From Pseudanabaena galeata CCNP1313 (GTDB lineage: Bacteria > Cyanobacteriota > Cyanobacteriia > Pseudanabaenales > Pseudanabaenaceae): a DNA stretch of 64,000 nucleotides. Every line of letters begins with the position of its first letter. Position 1 is the first letter of the stretch. Both the position numbers and the translations under genes were made by a program. Shown here in pieces: positions 8,077 to 17,021 of this stretch. The stretch is taken from the NCBI RefSeq assembly GCF_029910235.1, contig NZ_CP112878.1:87264-151263 (forward strand), in the 5' to 3' direction. The notes below the pieces were generated by a model. It ran no database searches, was not told the DNA's origin, and worked only from the letters and a program-made list of their open reading frames with translations.

Positions 8077-9534
8077 TTAGATTTCGTACATCTTCCAAAG
8101 TTCATTGATATCTTCTCGCATCTCTTGCCGCAAATCCCAAGGCGATAGTACCTCCACCTGTTGTCCCCAAGCCCGTAAACGCATAATCACAGCCCGATCG
8201 CCAACGTGATATTCCACCCGACAATAGACATCTCGATGGGGACGCGATCGCATTATTTGTAAAAGCTGTTCATTCTGTTCAGGAGTATTCGCACTCGCAT
8301 TCTTGAGCAAGCGTTCAGCATCATCGTAGGAGATAGTCTTAAATAGAGCAGTGCGCTCAGTCCGCTCAATATAATTGCCATGAAAATACTGATTAAACCT
8401 AAGCAGCATCGTTTGTTTGGGACGGAAAAAGTCAAACCCCAGCGCTCTGCCCATTTCCGCATTCACGTCATCAATGGTTGGCAAGGTTCCCCGATCGCGT
8501 TTTTGTTTGAGGGCAATCGGGATCTGGCGATCGCTCCATGAGAGAGTTGTAATTGACTCAATCCGATCTAACCGATAGTCATACCAGTCTAGGGGCGTAA
8601 TATCTGAAGGGGAGAGATCTGTATGGGGCGCTTGACCATAGGCATAGAGATAGGGAGCGCGTTGGTGATAACGAATGCAGACAGGATAAACAATTAAATC
8701 CAGTTGAGCATCAAACAAACGAGCGCTAGTGTAGTTAATTTGAATCGGGGGAATATCGGCTTCTTCCCAACAAGCTTTGAGTTGTTGTTGCAACTCTTCA
8801 AGGCGATCGCTAAGTTGTCTCGGTACGATATATTCCACATCAAGGAAAAAGCGCTGTACACCATTAATTTCCTGTCCCAAGGTTTCTGCTAGAGAAACAA
8901 TCTCCTCAATGGGAATAAAATTGCTAGGAGCGATCGCATCTGGTTCTTCTATACTCAGCAATTCAGGAAAAGTAGTCACCTTTTGGTATTCCTTGCCTTT
9001 TTTGCCAGTTTGACTGGGTACTTCCACTAGCCAGCCACTCTTTACTAACGACTCAAAATCATTCTGGAGAGTTTTGCCTGTGACTACAAACAGACGACCT
9101 TCGATTAAAGGAGTTGTTTTAGAAGAAGAACCATAGAGTAATATTTGCTCGACTTCCTGTGGATTGGCGATCGCACATTCCTTAGCAAATTCCTTCTTCC
9201 ATTGTTTCGCATCGATGTCATAGTAAGGATCAAATAACCAATCAGCAACTGTTTTCGCACAGGGACAATCAGGATCATTATGGATGGGAGTCGCCTTATC
9301 GCGATCGCAATGATAGTCTTGGGTATTGGTAAAAAACTGTTGGCTCCAGACCCTCACGGAAAAGCTGTGATCGAGGCTAACCGTCTGCTCTGAAGCTACA
9401 TCCCCATACAGCGATCGCAGGATTACCCAAAGGCGCACCGCCTTCTGAAAGCTATTATGTAAATAAGACCCGTTGCCTAATAATTCTTGCAAAAGCTTGA
9501 CTGTGGGCGCGTAATCAAACAGGGTTTCATTCAT
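8077..9534 (-). CDS. WYL-domain CRISPR-associated protein (TIGR03985-like)
   Basis: A 485-residue protein. The C-terminal half holds a WYL-like core (LIVYPVCIRYHQRAPYLYAYG, then WYDYRLDRIESI) and ends with a segment (VEYHVGDRAVIMRLRAWGQQVEVLSPWDLR) typical of WYL regulators. The N-terminal 200 residues are not a clear HTH. Size and sequence fit the cyanobacterial CRISPR-associated family TIGR03985; this is from memory. WYL proteins sense ligands, often nucleic acid, and repress nearby genes, so this one may control the divergent Csx3 fusion gene 131 bases away. A strong terminator follows its stop. Confidence 0.75.
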   Translation of the reverse strand: MNETLFDYAPTVKLLQELLGNGSYLHNSFQKAVRLWVILRSLYGDVASEQTVSLDHSFSVRVWSQQFFTNTQDYHCDRDKATPIHNDPDCPCAKTVADWLFDPYYDIDAKQWKKEFAKECAIANPQEVEQILLYGSSSKTTPLIEGRLFVVTGKTLQNDFESLVKSGWLVEVPSQTGKKGKEYQKVTTFPELLSIEEPDAIAPSNFIPIEEIVSLAETLGQEINGVQRFFLDVEYIVPRQLSDRLEELQQQLKACWEEADIPPIQINYTSARLFDAQLDLIVYPVCIRYHQRAPYLYAYGQAPHTDLSPSDITPLDWYDYRLDRIESITTLSWSDRQIPIALKQKRDRGTLPTIDDVNAEMGRALGFDFFRPKQTMLLRFNQYFHGNYIERTERTALFKTISYDDAERLLKNASANTPEQNEQLLQIMRSRPHRDVYCRVEYHVGDRAVIMRLRAWGQQVEVLSPWDLRQEMREDINELWKMYEI

Positions 9535-9584
9535 AATCTCGATCTGTGTTTATAATTGACGGTGCTTTGCGCTGATTTAAAGCC

Positions 9585-9635
9585 CAGAGAAGTTTTTGAA
9601 AGCGCCGCGAAGCGACGCTTTCAAAAACTTCTCTG
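9585..9635. terminator. Intergenic hairpin, 20-bp perfect stem, between the WYL and Csx3 genes
   Basis: The stem CAGAGAAGTTTTTGAAAGCG (9585-9604) pairs perfectly with 9616-9635 around an 11-base loop CCGCGAAGCGA. It lies in a divergent promoter region, 30 bases before the + strand start codon, so it may regulate initiation rather than terminate. Confidence 0.55.
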
Positions 9636-9665
9636 TACTCCTCAAAATATCAATAGGCTGTAACT

Positions 9666-10991
9666 ATGAGTACTTACTTAACCAAATTAGATGGCAAAAT
9701 CCTTCAGGTTGGCTTTGGTCAATCTGCGGATAATGATCGCATTGTTCGTGATGCAACGGATCAGATCGATCGCTTGATTGCTAATGGAGAAATGACGGGT
9801 GGGGAGATTCTCTGTATTAATGGACGTGCTTCAATGCCCGTAGGCTTTGCGATCGCCGCAAAGGTCGGGCATATCTTTGGGGCGATCGCTGTTTCTGATC
9901 CTAAACTGGGCAAAGATACCTTTGTGGTGGCGATTACTCATAGTGCAACCTATAAACTAGGCGAGGTATTACGCCTTGATGCTGAGAATGAACAAAATAT
10001 CCAATCTTTAATTAAGGTTAGCTTAGAAGATTCAGAAAGTTTAGGGAATAGCTCTAGTTTCTTTGTCAAGCTAGAAGGCAATGTTTTGTTGGTGGATTTT
10101 AATCGGTTACAGGAAGTTAGTAATGCTCGCTTGGTTAAAGATGCTAGTGCTGAACTCGATCGCCTTGTGGCTGCGGGGGAATTGTGCGGCGGCGAGTTGC
10201 TGAAAGTCAATGGACCAATCTCCTTGCCTGTGAGTTTTGTGGTTTCGCATCGGGTATCGCATCTTTATAAGGCGATCGCGATGTTTGATCCGAAGATGTC
10301 GCGCTATGTGGTGACGAGTAGCCATGATTTGCAATATCGTTTGGGGGATACGATTTTATTTGATGAGTTGACTAATCCTGTGCGGGTACGGGTGGTGTTA
10401 TGTGGGGCAGCCAATTCGGGTAAGTCCTGTTTGCGTGAAGGCTTAAAACAAGCGCTATGGAATCTAAAATCGAACATTTATCCCTATGTGATCACAGCTC
10501 AACCCGATGGTGATGGATGTTTTACCTTTGAAACCTATCGTTATGACGAAACTTTTGCCTCTGAACTGAAGCAAACTCTCAAATCTCAGTCTCAGGGCTT
10601 TAAGCCAGAGTTTGTACATCTAGTGGCAGGGTGGGTACGCAATGCCTCTTTGCCGCTAACTTTGGTGGATGTGGGCGGACAGATATCGCCTGAGAATAAG
10701 TTAATTATGGGTGAAGCTACCCATGCGGTTATTTTGTCTAAAACCCAAGCAGAAATTGATGAATGGCGAGCCTTTTGTCAGTCTTTCAAGCCACGCAATT
10801 TAGAAATTATTGCCGAGCTTCACAGCATTTTAGGTGGGGAGGGCGATCGCTTTGAGGAGACAGATAATTTATTAACGGGTGAAATCTACGGCATTAATCG
10901 TGGTGTTGATCTGTCTGATCGCGCCATTGTCAAGGCTCTTGCTTTGCGGTTGGTGATGCTGGTGCGATCGATGGAAGGGGGGATTTCTTGA
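9666..10991 (+). CDS. csx3: Tandem Csx3 domains fused to a P-loop NTPase (candidate ring nuclease)
   Basis: 441 residues in three parts. Csx3-like domain 1 spans about residues 5-105 and domain 2 about 130-235. Each has a His and an Asp nine residues apart in equivalent positions (H69/D78 in GHIFGAIAVSD and H199/D208 in SHLYKAIAMFD), the spacing I recall for catalytic H60 and D69 of archaeal Csx3. The C-terminal domain starts with a P-loop, CGAANSGKS at about 246-254. Csx3 (Crn3) degrades cyclic tetra-adenylate as a tetramer, so a covalent dimer with an NTPase suggests regulated shut-off of type III signalling. It diverges from the WYL gene and precedes array 2 and the Csm operon. Confidence 0.88.
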   Translation: MSTYLTKLDGKILQVGFGQSADNDRIVRDATDQIDRLIANGEMTGGEILCINGRASMPVGFAIAAKVGHIFGAIAVSDPKLGKDTFVVAITHSATYKLGEVLRLDAENEQNIQSLIKVSLEDSESLGNSSSFFVKLEGNVLLVDFNRLQEVSNARLVKDASAELDRLVAAGELCGGELLKVNGPISLPVSFVVSHRVSHLYKAIAMFDPKMSRYVVTSSHDLQYRLGDTILFDELTNPVRVRVVLCGAANSGKSCLREGLKQALWNLKSNIYPYVITAQPDGDGCFTFETYRYDETFASELKQTLKSQSQGFKPEFVHLVAGWVRNASLPLTLVDVGGQISPENKLIMGEATHAVILSKTQAEIDEWRAFCQSFKPRNLEIIAELHSILGGEGDRFEETDNLLTGEIYGINRGVDLSDRAIVKALALRLVMLVRSMEGGIS

Positions 10992-11043
10992 TCTGTTTAT
11001 GCTATTGGCGATCCATAGATATTTCAATATCGAAATTTAGGTT

Positions 11044-11274
11044 ATGTTTCCTGCTAATCGCTACGGCTATTTTTTCCGCTTTACTTGCAAATTCATGGCT
11101 TTTGCTTTCTTTTTTGCGGTGGGTTTGCTGTTTGCCTATATGTTTTCGGTTAGCTTAGGCGGAGCAAATATTGCTGTCTTCATCGGTGCGATCGTGCAGC
11201 AGTCAATTTTGCCGATTTCGTTGATTTTATTAGCTTGGTTGTTTGTGGCGGTTTCGGTCGAGGCTTTGCGTTAA
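11044..11274 (+). CDS. Small two-helix membrane protein
   Basis: 76 residues, almost all hydrophobic: FTCKFMAFAFFFAVGLLFAYMF and an IFIGAIVQQSILPISLILLAWLF-like stretch form two transmembrane helices with a short loop. It starts 52 bases after the Csx3 fusion gene on the same strand and may be co-transcribed with it. I do not recognise a family, so a link to CRISPR signalling is only positional. A 24-bp perfect hairpin follows directly. Confidence 0.6.
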   Translation: MFPANRYGYFFRFTCKFMAFAFFFAVGLLFAYMFSVSLGGANIAVFIGAIVQQSILPISLILLAWLFVAVSVEALR

Positions 11275-11280
11275 GACATA

Positions 11281-11331
11281 AAACCCAAAAGAGAGTTGGG
11301 GTGCGAAGCACCCCAACTCTCTTTTGGGTTT
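11281..11331 (+). terminator. Intergenic hairpin, 24-bp perfect stem
   Basis: Bases 11281-11304 (AAACCCAAAAGAGAGTTGGG then GTGC) pair perfectly with 11308-11331 around GAA. It sits 7 bases after the stop of the small membrane protein gene and would end the csx3 transcript before the leader of array 2. Confidence 0.75.
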
Positions 11332-11368
11332 TGATTTGTTCTAATACTGTTAGCTGTAGCTATATCAG

Positions 11369-11612
11369 CCTATTGACGGATGGTTTCAGATAATTTACAC
11401 TAGCGTCAGCGCTGATCAGTTCTAGGGGTCAGCCAGTACCTTGAAAACCGCATAACTTCGTTGACCCCAAGAACTCGCTCTCCCAGTAAGGGTTTGAGCT
11501 TGTTTTGAAAGAGCCTTATTGATAGCTATTATCAATAATTTGACAATTTTCTTACCCCCAAGAATTTTCGTGTTGTCAAATGCACTCTAGGCAAGCCCTC
11601 CAGAAGCCGAGG
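11369..11612 (+). promoter_or_regulatory. CRISPR leader of array 2
   Basis: About 240 bp, nearly identical to the leaders of arrays 3 and 4. Shared blocks include CTTGAAAACCGCATAA, AACTCGCTCTCCCAGTAAGG and a TACCCCCAAGAATTTTCG block. In this copy GGGGTCA and TGACCCC flank the first block, and TTATTGATA/TATCAATAA form a 9-bp hairpin. The homology with leader 3 starts at TATTGACGGATGG. Confidence 0.85.
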
Positions 11613-12550
11613 GTTTCAAAATATTTACCCCGCAAGGGGACGGAAACAAATAGCAGTATAGACACCGCCATTTAAAGTATTGTTTCAAAATATTTACCCC
11701 GCAAGGGGACGGAAACGTGACTATGTCACCCCAGGCTTCCCACTTTTTTACGAGTTTCAAAATATTTACCCCGCAAGGGGACGGAAACAAGCCCAAGTGC
11801 CTCCATAAAAGTTGGACGTTCTCGTGTTTCAAAATATTTACCCCGCAAGGGGACGGAAACAGTTAGCATTTCCACAAAGAGATTACCAGTTAGATGTTTC
11901 AAAATATTTACCCCGCAAGGGGACGGAAACTCAAACCCACGTTGAACATAGGCACAGGCTTTTGTTTCAAAATATTTACCCCGCAAGGGGACGGAAACCC
12001 TCCATTCACCACCATTAGCATTTGCTAATGGCCAGTTTCAAAATATTTACCCCGCAAGGGGACGGAAACAATTGGAATACACCATAAAGAAATTGTAGCA
12101 GGTTTCAAAATATTTACCCCGCAAGGGGACGGAAACACACAGCTACTAGTGCTGTGAAAACGGTAAGAAGTTTCAAAATATTTACCCCGCAAGGGGACGG
12201 AAACATTACTCCTGCTTCGACAACCCCTTTTGCTTCTTGTTTCAAAATATTTACCCCGCAAGGGGACGAAAACTTTCCACCGTTATTACCGCTACCAGAG
12301 ATTTGGTAGTTTCAAAATATTTACCCCGCAAGGGGACGGAAACAGTTTAAACTTAGCATTTGGGTACCCCTTCAAATCGTTTCAAAATATTTACCCCGCA
12401 AGGGGACGGAAACCCACGAAGTTGATTCGTGGTTTAGTCATCCTAGGTTTCAAAATATTTACCCCGCAAGGGGACGGAAACTGTACCCGCGGTTGAGCCA
12501 TTTACAACTAGTTTGGTTTCAAAATATTTACCCCGCAAGGGGACGGAAAC
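11613..12550 (+). CRISPR. CRISPR array 2, 14 repeats of 35 bp
   Basis: Repeats start at 11613, 11682, 11754, 11826, 11896, 11964, 12035, 12102, 12170, 12239, 12309, 12379, 12447 and 12516. The repeat begins GTTTCAAAATATTTA and ends CCCCGCAAGGGG plus ACGGAAAC. The copy at 12239 has one change near its 3' end (GACGAAAAC, position 12269). Spacers are 33-37 bp. Several spacers contain inverted repeats (see findings). The array lies directly upstream of the type III-A operon, so it is probably used by that complex. Confidence 0.98.
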
Positions 12551-13046
12551 GAGGGAGAAAGGTCGAAGAATGAAGATCGAAGAGGGAAGAAAATGCGAAG
12601 AAATAAGAAATATTAATGGCAACAAACAAAAACAAAAGATGATAATTTATTGAAAACTTTGAGCCAAGTTCTCTCTTCATTTTTCCCTCTTCAGTCTTTA
12701 GAGATCGGGGACGGAAACGGGAGGGAAAGACGGAAGAAAGAAGATTGAAGAGAAAAAATGCGAAGAAATAAAAAATTACTGTAATCGAATACAATTGATT
12801 GCTTAAATTTCATTCTTCGTTCTTCATTTTTCCGTCTTTAGGTCGCGGGGACGGAAACGAGGGAGAAAGGTCGAAGAATGAAGATCGAAGAGGGAAGAAA
12901 AGGCGAAGAAACAAGAAAAATATTAGTGACAATAAAAGAAAACAAAAGATGATAATTTACCGAGAACTTAGAGCCAAATTCGATCTTCAGTCTTCCCTCT
13001 TCCACCTTTAAATCTCCCTCTTCCGCCTTCATTTTTCAGCCTTGGA
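12551..13046. repeat. Three tandem purine-rich inverted-repeat elements after array 2
   Basis: Three related units (12551-12706, 12719-12846, 12859-13046) are separated by the CRISPR-repeat stub GGGGACGGAAAC at 12707-12718 and 12847-12858. Each starts with a GAAGA-rich arm and ends with a complementary TCTTC-rich arm. Units 1 and 3 are near-identical on the left (GTCGAAGAATGAAGATCGAA) and share a central GATGATAATTTA. Together they are a degenerate array of repeat stub plus element. Confidence 0.75.
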
Positions 13047-13138
13047 ATACCCCCTTTCCACATATCCTGCTATACTACCCGAAATTCACATAAAACCACC
13101 GATTATGCAACCTTGCTAGAGACATCGGGGAGAATAAA

Positions 13139-15451
13139 ATGACTAACTGCTTAGATCCTCATCAAGTTACATTACAAGTGCTGCAACAAGTGATCGCCGA
13201 TCTGCTTGGCAGTAGATTACCTAGCGAATGCAAACTCAGCGAAGATGCAGAAATCGTCAAACTTGTTAATCGTGTTAAGGAATTACTTACGTTAACTAAC
13301 GAAAAAATTGATACACTGTCTTTGCTTTTTGATCGCATTAAATTACCAGAAGGCAAAGGACAAAAAAGCAATCATTACGTTGCCTTACAAGAAATTACCT
13401 GTAAGTCTAGTGAATATCCCGATTTACCCTACCCAATTACCGAAAAACCTAGCCAATCTCAATTAGAAAACTATCAATCTAGAATTGCTGAAGAAATTAA
13501 ACCTCAACTTAACAGCGATCGCTGGAACAATCTTAACTTCCTGAGTTTCATCTTGGAAAAGTATGGATCATCAATTAGCTATGGTGATAACCACGTCGCC
13601 TTAGTTGACGCAACCAAAATGACCGCCGCCGTTGCAGCCTCCATAGCTCAAAATAGTGAAGCTAATTTACAAACAGTACATTTAATCGCAGGTAGCCTAT
13701 CAGGAATTCAAAACTTTATCTATACAATCTCCTCAGATGGAGCCTTAAAGTCCTTACGAGCAAGGAGCTTTTATTTAGAACTTGTTGCCGAAGAAATCGT
13801 TCAACAAATTCTAGAGCAGTTACAACTACCTCGGACTAACATCATTTATGCAGGTGGGGGTAACTTATTTATTCTCACTGGAGAGAATGAATCCATACTC
13901 AAATCAAAGTTAAAAGCTCTACAAAATAAGATAAACGAATGGCTAGAGAAAAATTTTCAAGGTAAAATTTTCTTTTCACTAGATTACGGTTCCTGTGATC
14001 TGAATGATCTAAAACCTGCCCTATTTCGGGACTGTTGGAATCAAGCGATCGCCAAAGTTTCACAGCATAAAAACCAGAAATTTCGGCATCAAATCGAGAA
14101 CGGCAAATTACTAGCAGTTCGTGATAGCTATCAACCCTGTAAAGTTTGCCATCGCGATGATACTGAAGATTTAAAACCTTTAAATCGGCATGAATCTGAT
14201 TCGACTCTTGCCTGTAAAACTTGTCGTGATATGTTTCAGCTAGGTGACGAGATTCCCGATACGTTGGCGATATTGCGAACTAAGCGATCGCCAGCAGATG
14301 GTAGGTTAGGCGCTAAATATTGGATGGAAATCAATGGCTCATATTACTATCTGTTCGAGAATAGTCGAGAGGTTAATTTCAGCGTCAATCCAGAAACTGA
14401 TACTGTCTATTGCATTAATAACTGGGAGATTGAGAATTACACTACAGGGCTAACAGTACCGATGTTAATGGGCAGATACTATCAAAGTACTGACGACGGC
14501 AAGTTCATAACTGCTGAAGAATTAGCGGAAACCTCTCAAGGTATTAATCGTGTCGGTTATTTGCGAATGGATGTGGATCGCTTAGGTCAAATCTTTGCGA
14601 AAGGGCTAGAAGGTCATAATTATTCGTTGCCACGAGTTGCTAGCCTGTCAAGACAGATGAGCTATTTCTTTAAGGTCTATCTGAATAGTTTAGCAAGCGA
14701 TCGCTCAAATAATTTGACTAGCCAAGCTGTGAAGTTAACCGAAAGCGATCGCCCAAATCTAATGTTTATCTATGCTGGCGGTGATGATCTATTTATTAGC
14801 GGCGCATGGGATGAAGTTGTCGAATTTGCCTTTGATGTCTATCAATCCTTTCGATCCTATACAGGCAACCATCCTGATATCACTCTCTCAGGTGGTATTA
14901 GCATTGATGATGCAAAGTTTCCCCTTTATCAATCCGCAAGAACATCTGGTGAAGCTGAGGATAAAGCTAAAGGTAATGGTCGAGATAGTTTGGGATTATT
15001 CGGTACTGCCTTAAAATGGGACGAGTGGCTAGGGAACGAACCTGAGATGATTATTCAAGCTATTAAAGAACGTGATGGCAAAGATAGGTATTGGCAGCAG
15101 GAAAAAAATATTCCAGTTTTAGCAGGAGTCTTGCCATTCGTAAGTACCTTAATCGATCAAGGATTTGCTTCAGGATATTCTCGCGCTTTTGTGCGGAACT
15201 TGCTCAAAGCTGCTCAATTGCAGGAGCAGAAACTAGAAGAGTTGCGACATAAGCAGAAAAGTCTAGATTCTGATGAAGCAAGGGATTTGCGATATTACTT
15301 ACATCTACCGCAAATTGCTTACACCATTTCTCGCTTACCCAAGGAGGTGAAATTAAGTGATGAGTTTCGGAGATCGCTCATGAGTCCCTACAATGCTCCA
15401 TATTTTCGAGCGATCGCTACATGGATCGAATTATTAAATCGAGGGTACTAA
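13139..15451 (+). CDS. cas10: Cas10/Csm1, large subunit of the type III-A complex, no HD motif visible
   Basis: 770 residues. Two palm domains are visible: palm 1 (LIAGSLSGIQNFIYTISS, KSLRARSFYLEL, then IIYAGGGNLFIL) and palm 2 (GYLRMDVDRLGQIF, then IYAGGDDLFISG with GGDD at 547-550). GGDD is the active centre that makes cyclic oligoadenylate. A zinc ribbon (CKVC ... CKTC) lies between them. I find no HD dyad in the N-terminal region; where many homologs read like YDHxKxTAA this protein has VDATKMTAA. It therefore probably lacks ssDNase activity and acts through signalling. It opens the operon, with GGGGAG ahead of the ATG, and csm2 follows after 132 bases. Confidence 0.95.
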   Translation: MTNCLDPHQVTLQVLQQVIADLLGSRLPSECKLSEDAEIVKLVNRVKELLTLTNEKIDTLSLLFDRIKLPEGKGQKSNHYVALQEITCKSSEYPDLPYPITEKPSQSQLENYQSRIAEEIKPQLNSDRWNNLNFLSFILEKYGSSISYGDNHVALVDATKMTAAVAASIAQNSEANLQTVHLIAGSLSGIQNFIYTISSDGALKSLRARSFYLELVAEEIVQQILEQLQLPRTNIIYAGGGNLFILTGENESILKSKLKALQNKINEWLEKNFQGKIFFSLDYGSCDLNDLKPALFRDCWNQAIAKVSQHKNQKFRHQIENGKLLAVRDSYQPCKVCHRDDTEDLKPLNRHESDSTLACKTCRDMFQLGDEIPDTLAILRTKRSPADGRLGAKYWMEINGSYYYLFENSREVNFSVNPETDTVYCINNWEIENYTTGLTVPMLMGRYYQSTDDGKFITAEELAETSQGINRVGYLRMDVDRLGQIFAKGLEGHNYSLPRVASLSRQMSYFFKVYLNSLASDRSNNLTSQAVKLTESDRPNLMFIYAGGDDLFISGAWDEVVEFAFDVYQSFRSYTGNHPDITLSGGISIDDAKFPLYQSARTSGEAEDKAKGNGRDSLGLFGTALKWDEWLGNEPEMIIQAIKERDGKDRYWQQEKNIPVLAGVLPFVSTLIDQGFASGYSRAFVRNLLKAAQLQEQKLEELRHKQKSLDSDEARDLRYYLHLPQIAYTISRLPKEVKLSDEFRRSLMSPYNAPYFRAIATWIELLNRGY

Positions 15452-15583
15452 ATATACGAAATATTACGATGATTCAGAGATACTGTGATCTCCTTACGAT
15501 TGTAAAAACTAACATTTATCGTGAATTTAGATTTTACAAGTTTAATTTCCATACAACGAAATGCATATTAACTTTTAACCACT

Positions 15584-16060
15584 ATGAATTCTCCAAGTAG
15601 ACCAAACAAAAATCCAGAAAACTCAGGAAATCCAGAAGAAGATATAGTTGCTTCTATGGTGAAGAAAATCAATGGGTTTGCTAATGGATTGAAAGATTAC
15701 AAGATTCGCGAATTAGTTGCAGACACCGAAAAACTGGGTCTAAAACTAGCTCAAGACAAGCTAAAGACGACTCAAATCCGCAAGTTTTTAGATGCTATAA
15801 ATCGATTGAAAGTAAAAAATTCTGGGATGACTCAGTTGCCAGAAGATGTCAAGGCTGAATTGCATTTATTAAGACCGAAGCTTGCTTATGCAGCAGCAAG
15901 GCAAGCAACTAATAACAATTCAGGACCAGTTGAACCATTGAAAAGAGTTTTGGAGTCGGCTCTCAAGAAGGACATGGACATGGAAGATTTTTCTCGTCTT
16001 GTTCAGTTGATTGAAGCTATCATTGCATACCACAAAGCCGCAGGAGGCAAAGACCAATAA
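15584..16060 (+). CDS. csm2: Csm2, small subunit
   Basis: 158 residues, all-helical, the small subunit that lines the target-binding groove of the type III-A complex. The C-terminal motif FSRLVQLIEAIIAYHKAAGGKD is diagnostic for Csm2. Its stop overlaps the csm3 start by one base (TAATG), so translation is coupled. The first 25 residues are polar and low in complexity. The 132-base gap before it is AT-rich and may hold a secondary promoter. Confidence 0.9.
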   Translation: MNSPSRPNKNPENSGNPEEDIVASMVKKINGFANGLKDYKIRELVADTEKLGLKLAQDKLKTTQIRKFLDAINRLKVKNSGMTQLPEDVKAELHLLRPKLAYAAARQATNNNSGPVEPLKRVLESALKKDMDMEDFSRLVQLIEAIIAYHKAAGGKDQ

Positions 16061-17019
16061 TGAAAACTCAAAATCCTTTACTTGGCAAATTGAAACTCAC
16101 CAGTCATCTAGTTGTCAAAACTGGTTTACATATTGGCGGAGGCAGTATGAGCCTTGATATCGGCGGTATTGATAAATCCGTTGTCCGCGATCCAATAACA
16201 AGACATCCTTATCTCCCTGGTTCTTCAATCAAGGGGAAAATGCGTTCTATTTTAGAGCGCTTTCTGAACAAGCCCGTAAATCGCTCAGGTGGTAGCGGGA
16301 CATTTCGCTATGAAAGTGACGATCTAGTATCAGGCTTTTCGGAAATCAAGGAACACAAGGGACAATTGATCGAGTTTGAAGGTGCTGAAACCTGTGAAGT
16401 GAGCCGTTTGTTTGGTTCAACTGCAAATAGTTGTTGGATACCAGAGTCAAAATCTGAGGGTGTTGATAGAGAGCAAAATGTTAAGCCTAGAGATATTAAC
16501 GGAGTTAGTTACGTTAAAGTAAAGGGTCGCAACTCTCCTGCGCGGCTAATCGTGCGCGATAGTCACTTAACTGCTGATTCAGCCGTGCTTCTCAAATCTA
16601 TTGATACAGGGCTGTACATGACTGAATGGAAGTTTGAGAATGGCATCGATCGCATCACCGCCGCCGCTAACCCACGTCAACTAGAGCGTGTACCTGCGGG
16701 AGCAGTATTTGATTTTGAGATAGTCTATACCGTTGAGAATCCCGAACAAGCGGTTAAGGACTTACAAAATTTAGCGATCGCCCTTGCAATTCTTGAAGAT
16801 GACGCGCTTGGTGGACATGGTTCTCGTGGCTATGGCAAAGTTGCCTTTGAAAATTTCCAACTCTACTATCGTGATTTGGAATACTACAAAACAATTGGTA
16901 CTGCCAATCACATTTCTCAAGTCCCACTCAACAGCGCCGATAATACCGAGCAATTGCTAAACAACTTTGATCAGGTGACTAGTGCTGTGGAGAGACAATT
17001 GCCATCAGGGAAAAATTAG
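16060..17019 (+). CDS. csm3: Csm3, backbone RAMP subunit and target-RNA nuclease
   Basis: 319 residues, longer than the common 215-250-residue Csm3 but with the family's landmarks: LVVKTGLHIGGG near the start, a DKSVVRDPIT segment with the Asp expected for RNA cleavage, the glycine-rich LPGSSIKGKMRSILER, and a C-terminal DDALGGHGSRGYGKV. Csm3 polymerises along the crRNA and cuts bound target RNA every six bases. An AGGAGG ribosome site lies in the end of csm2. The extra length lies mostly in the C-terminal tail and in an insertion around residues 80-150. csm4 starts 3 bases after the stop. Confidence 0.94.
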   Translation: MKTQNPLLGKLKLTSHLVVKTGLHIGGGSMSLDIGGIDKSVVRDPITRHPYLPGSSIKGKMRSILERFLNKPVNRSGGSGTFRYESDDLVSGFSEIKEHKGQLIEFEGAETCEVSRLFGSTANSCWIPESKSEGVDREQNVKPRDINGVSYVKVKGRNSPARLIVRDSHLTADSAVLLKSIDTGLYMTEWKFENGIDRITAAANPRQLERVPAGAVFDFEIVYTVENPEQAVKDLQNLAIALAILEDDALGGHGSRGYGKVAFENFQLYYRDLEYYKTIGTANHISQVPLNSADNTEQLLNNFDQVTSAVERQLPSGKN

Positions 17020-17021
17020 CC

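Noticed and set aside
7943..8098. N-terminal extension of the CHAP/SH3 protein to 8098
   Set aside because: It crosses a strong terminator hairpin and would hide the signal peptide; the ATG at 7942 is the sensible start.
8704..9013. Frames antisense to the WYL gene
   Set aside because: Shadow frames opposite a gene with clear domain content.
12528..13032. Frames in the purine-rich trailer (for example rich in Lys/Glu/Arg)
   Set aside because: They follow base composition of the repeat element, with no start signals and no family.
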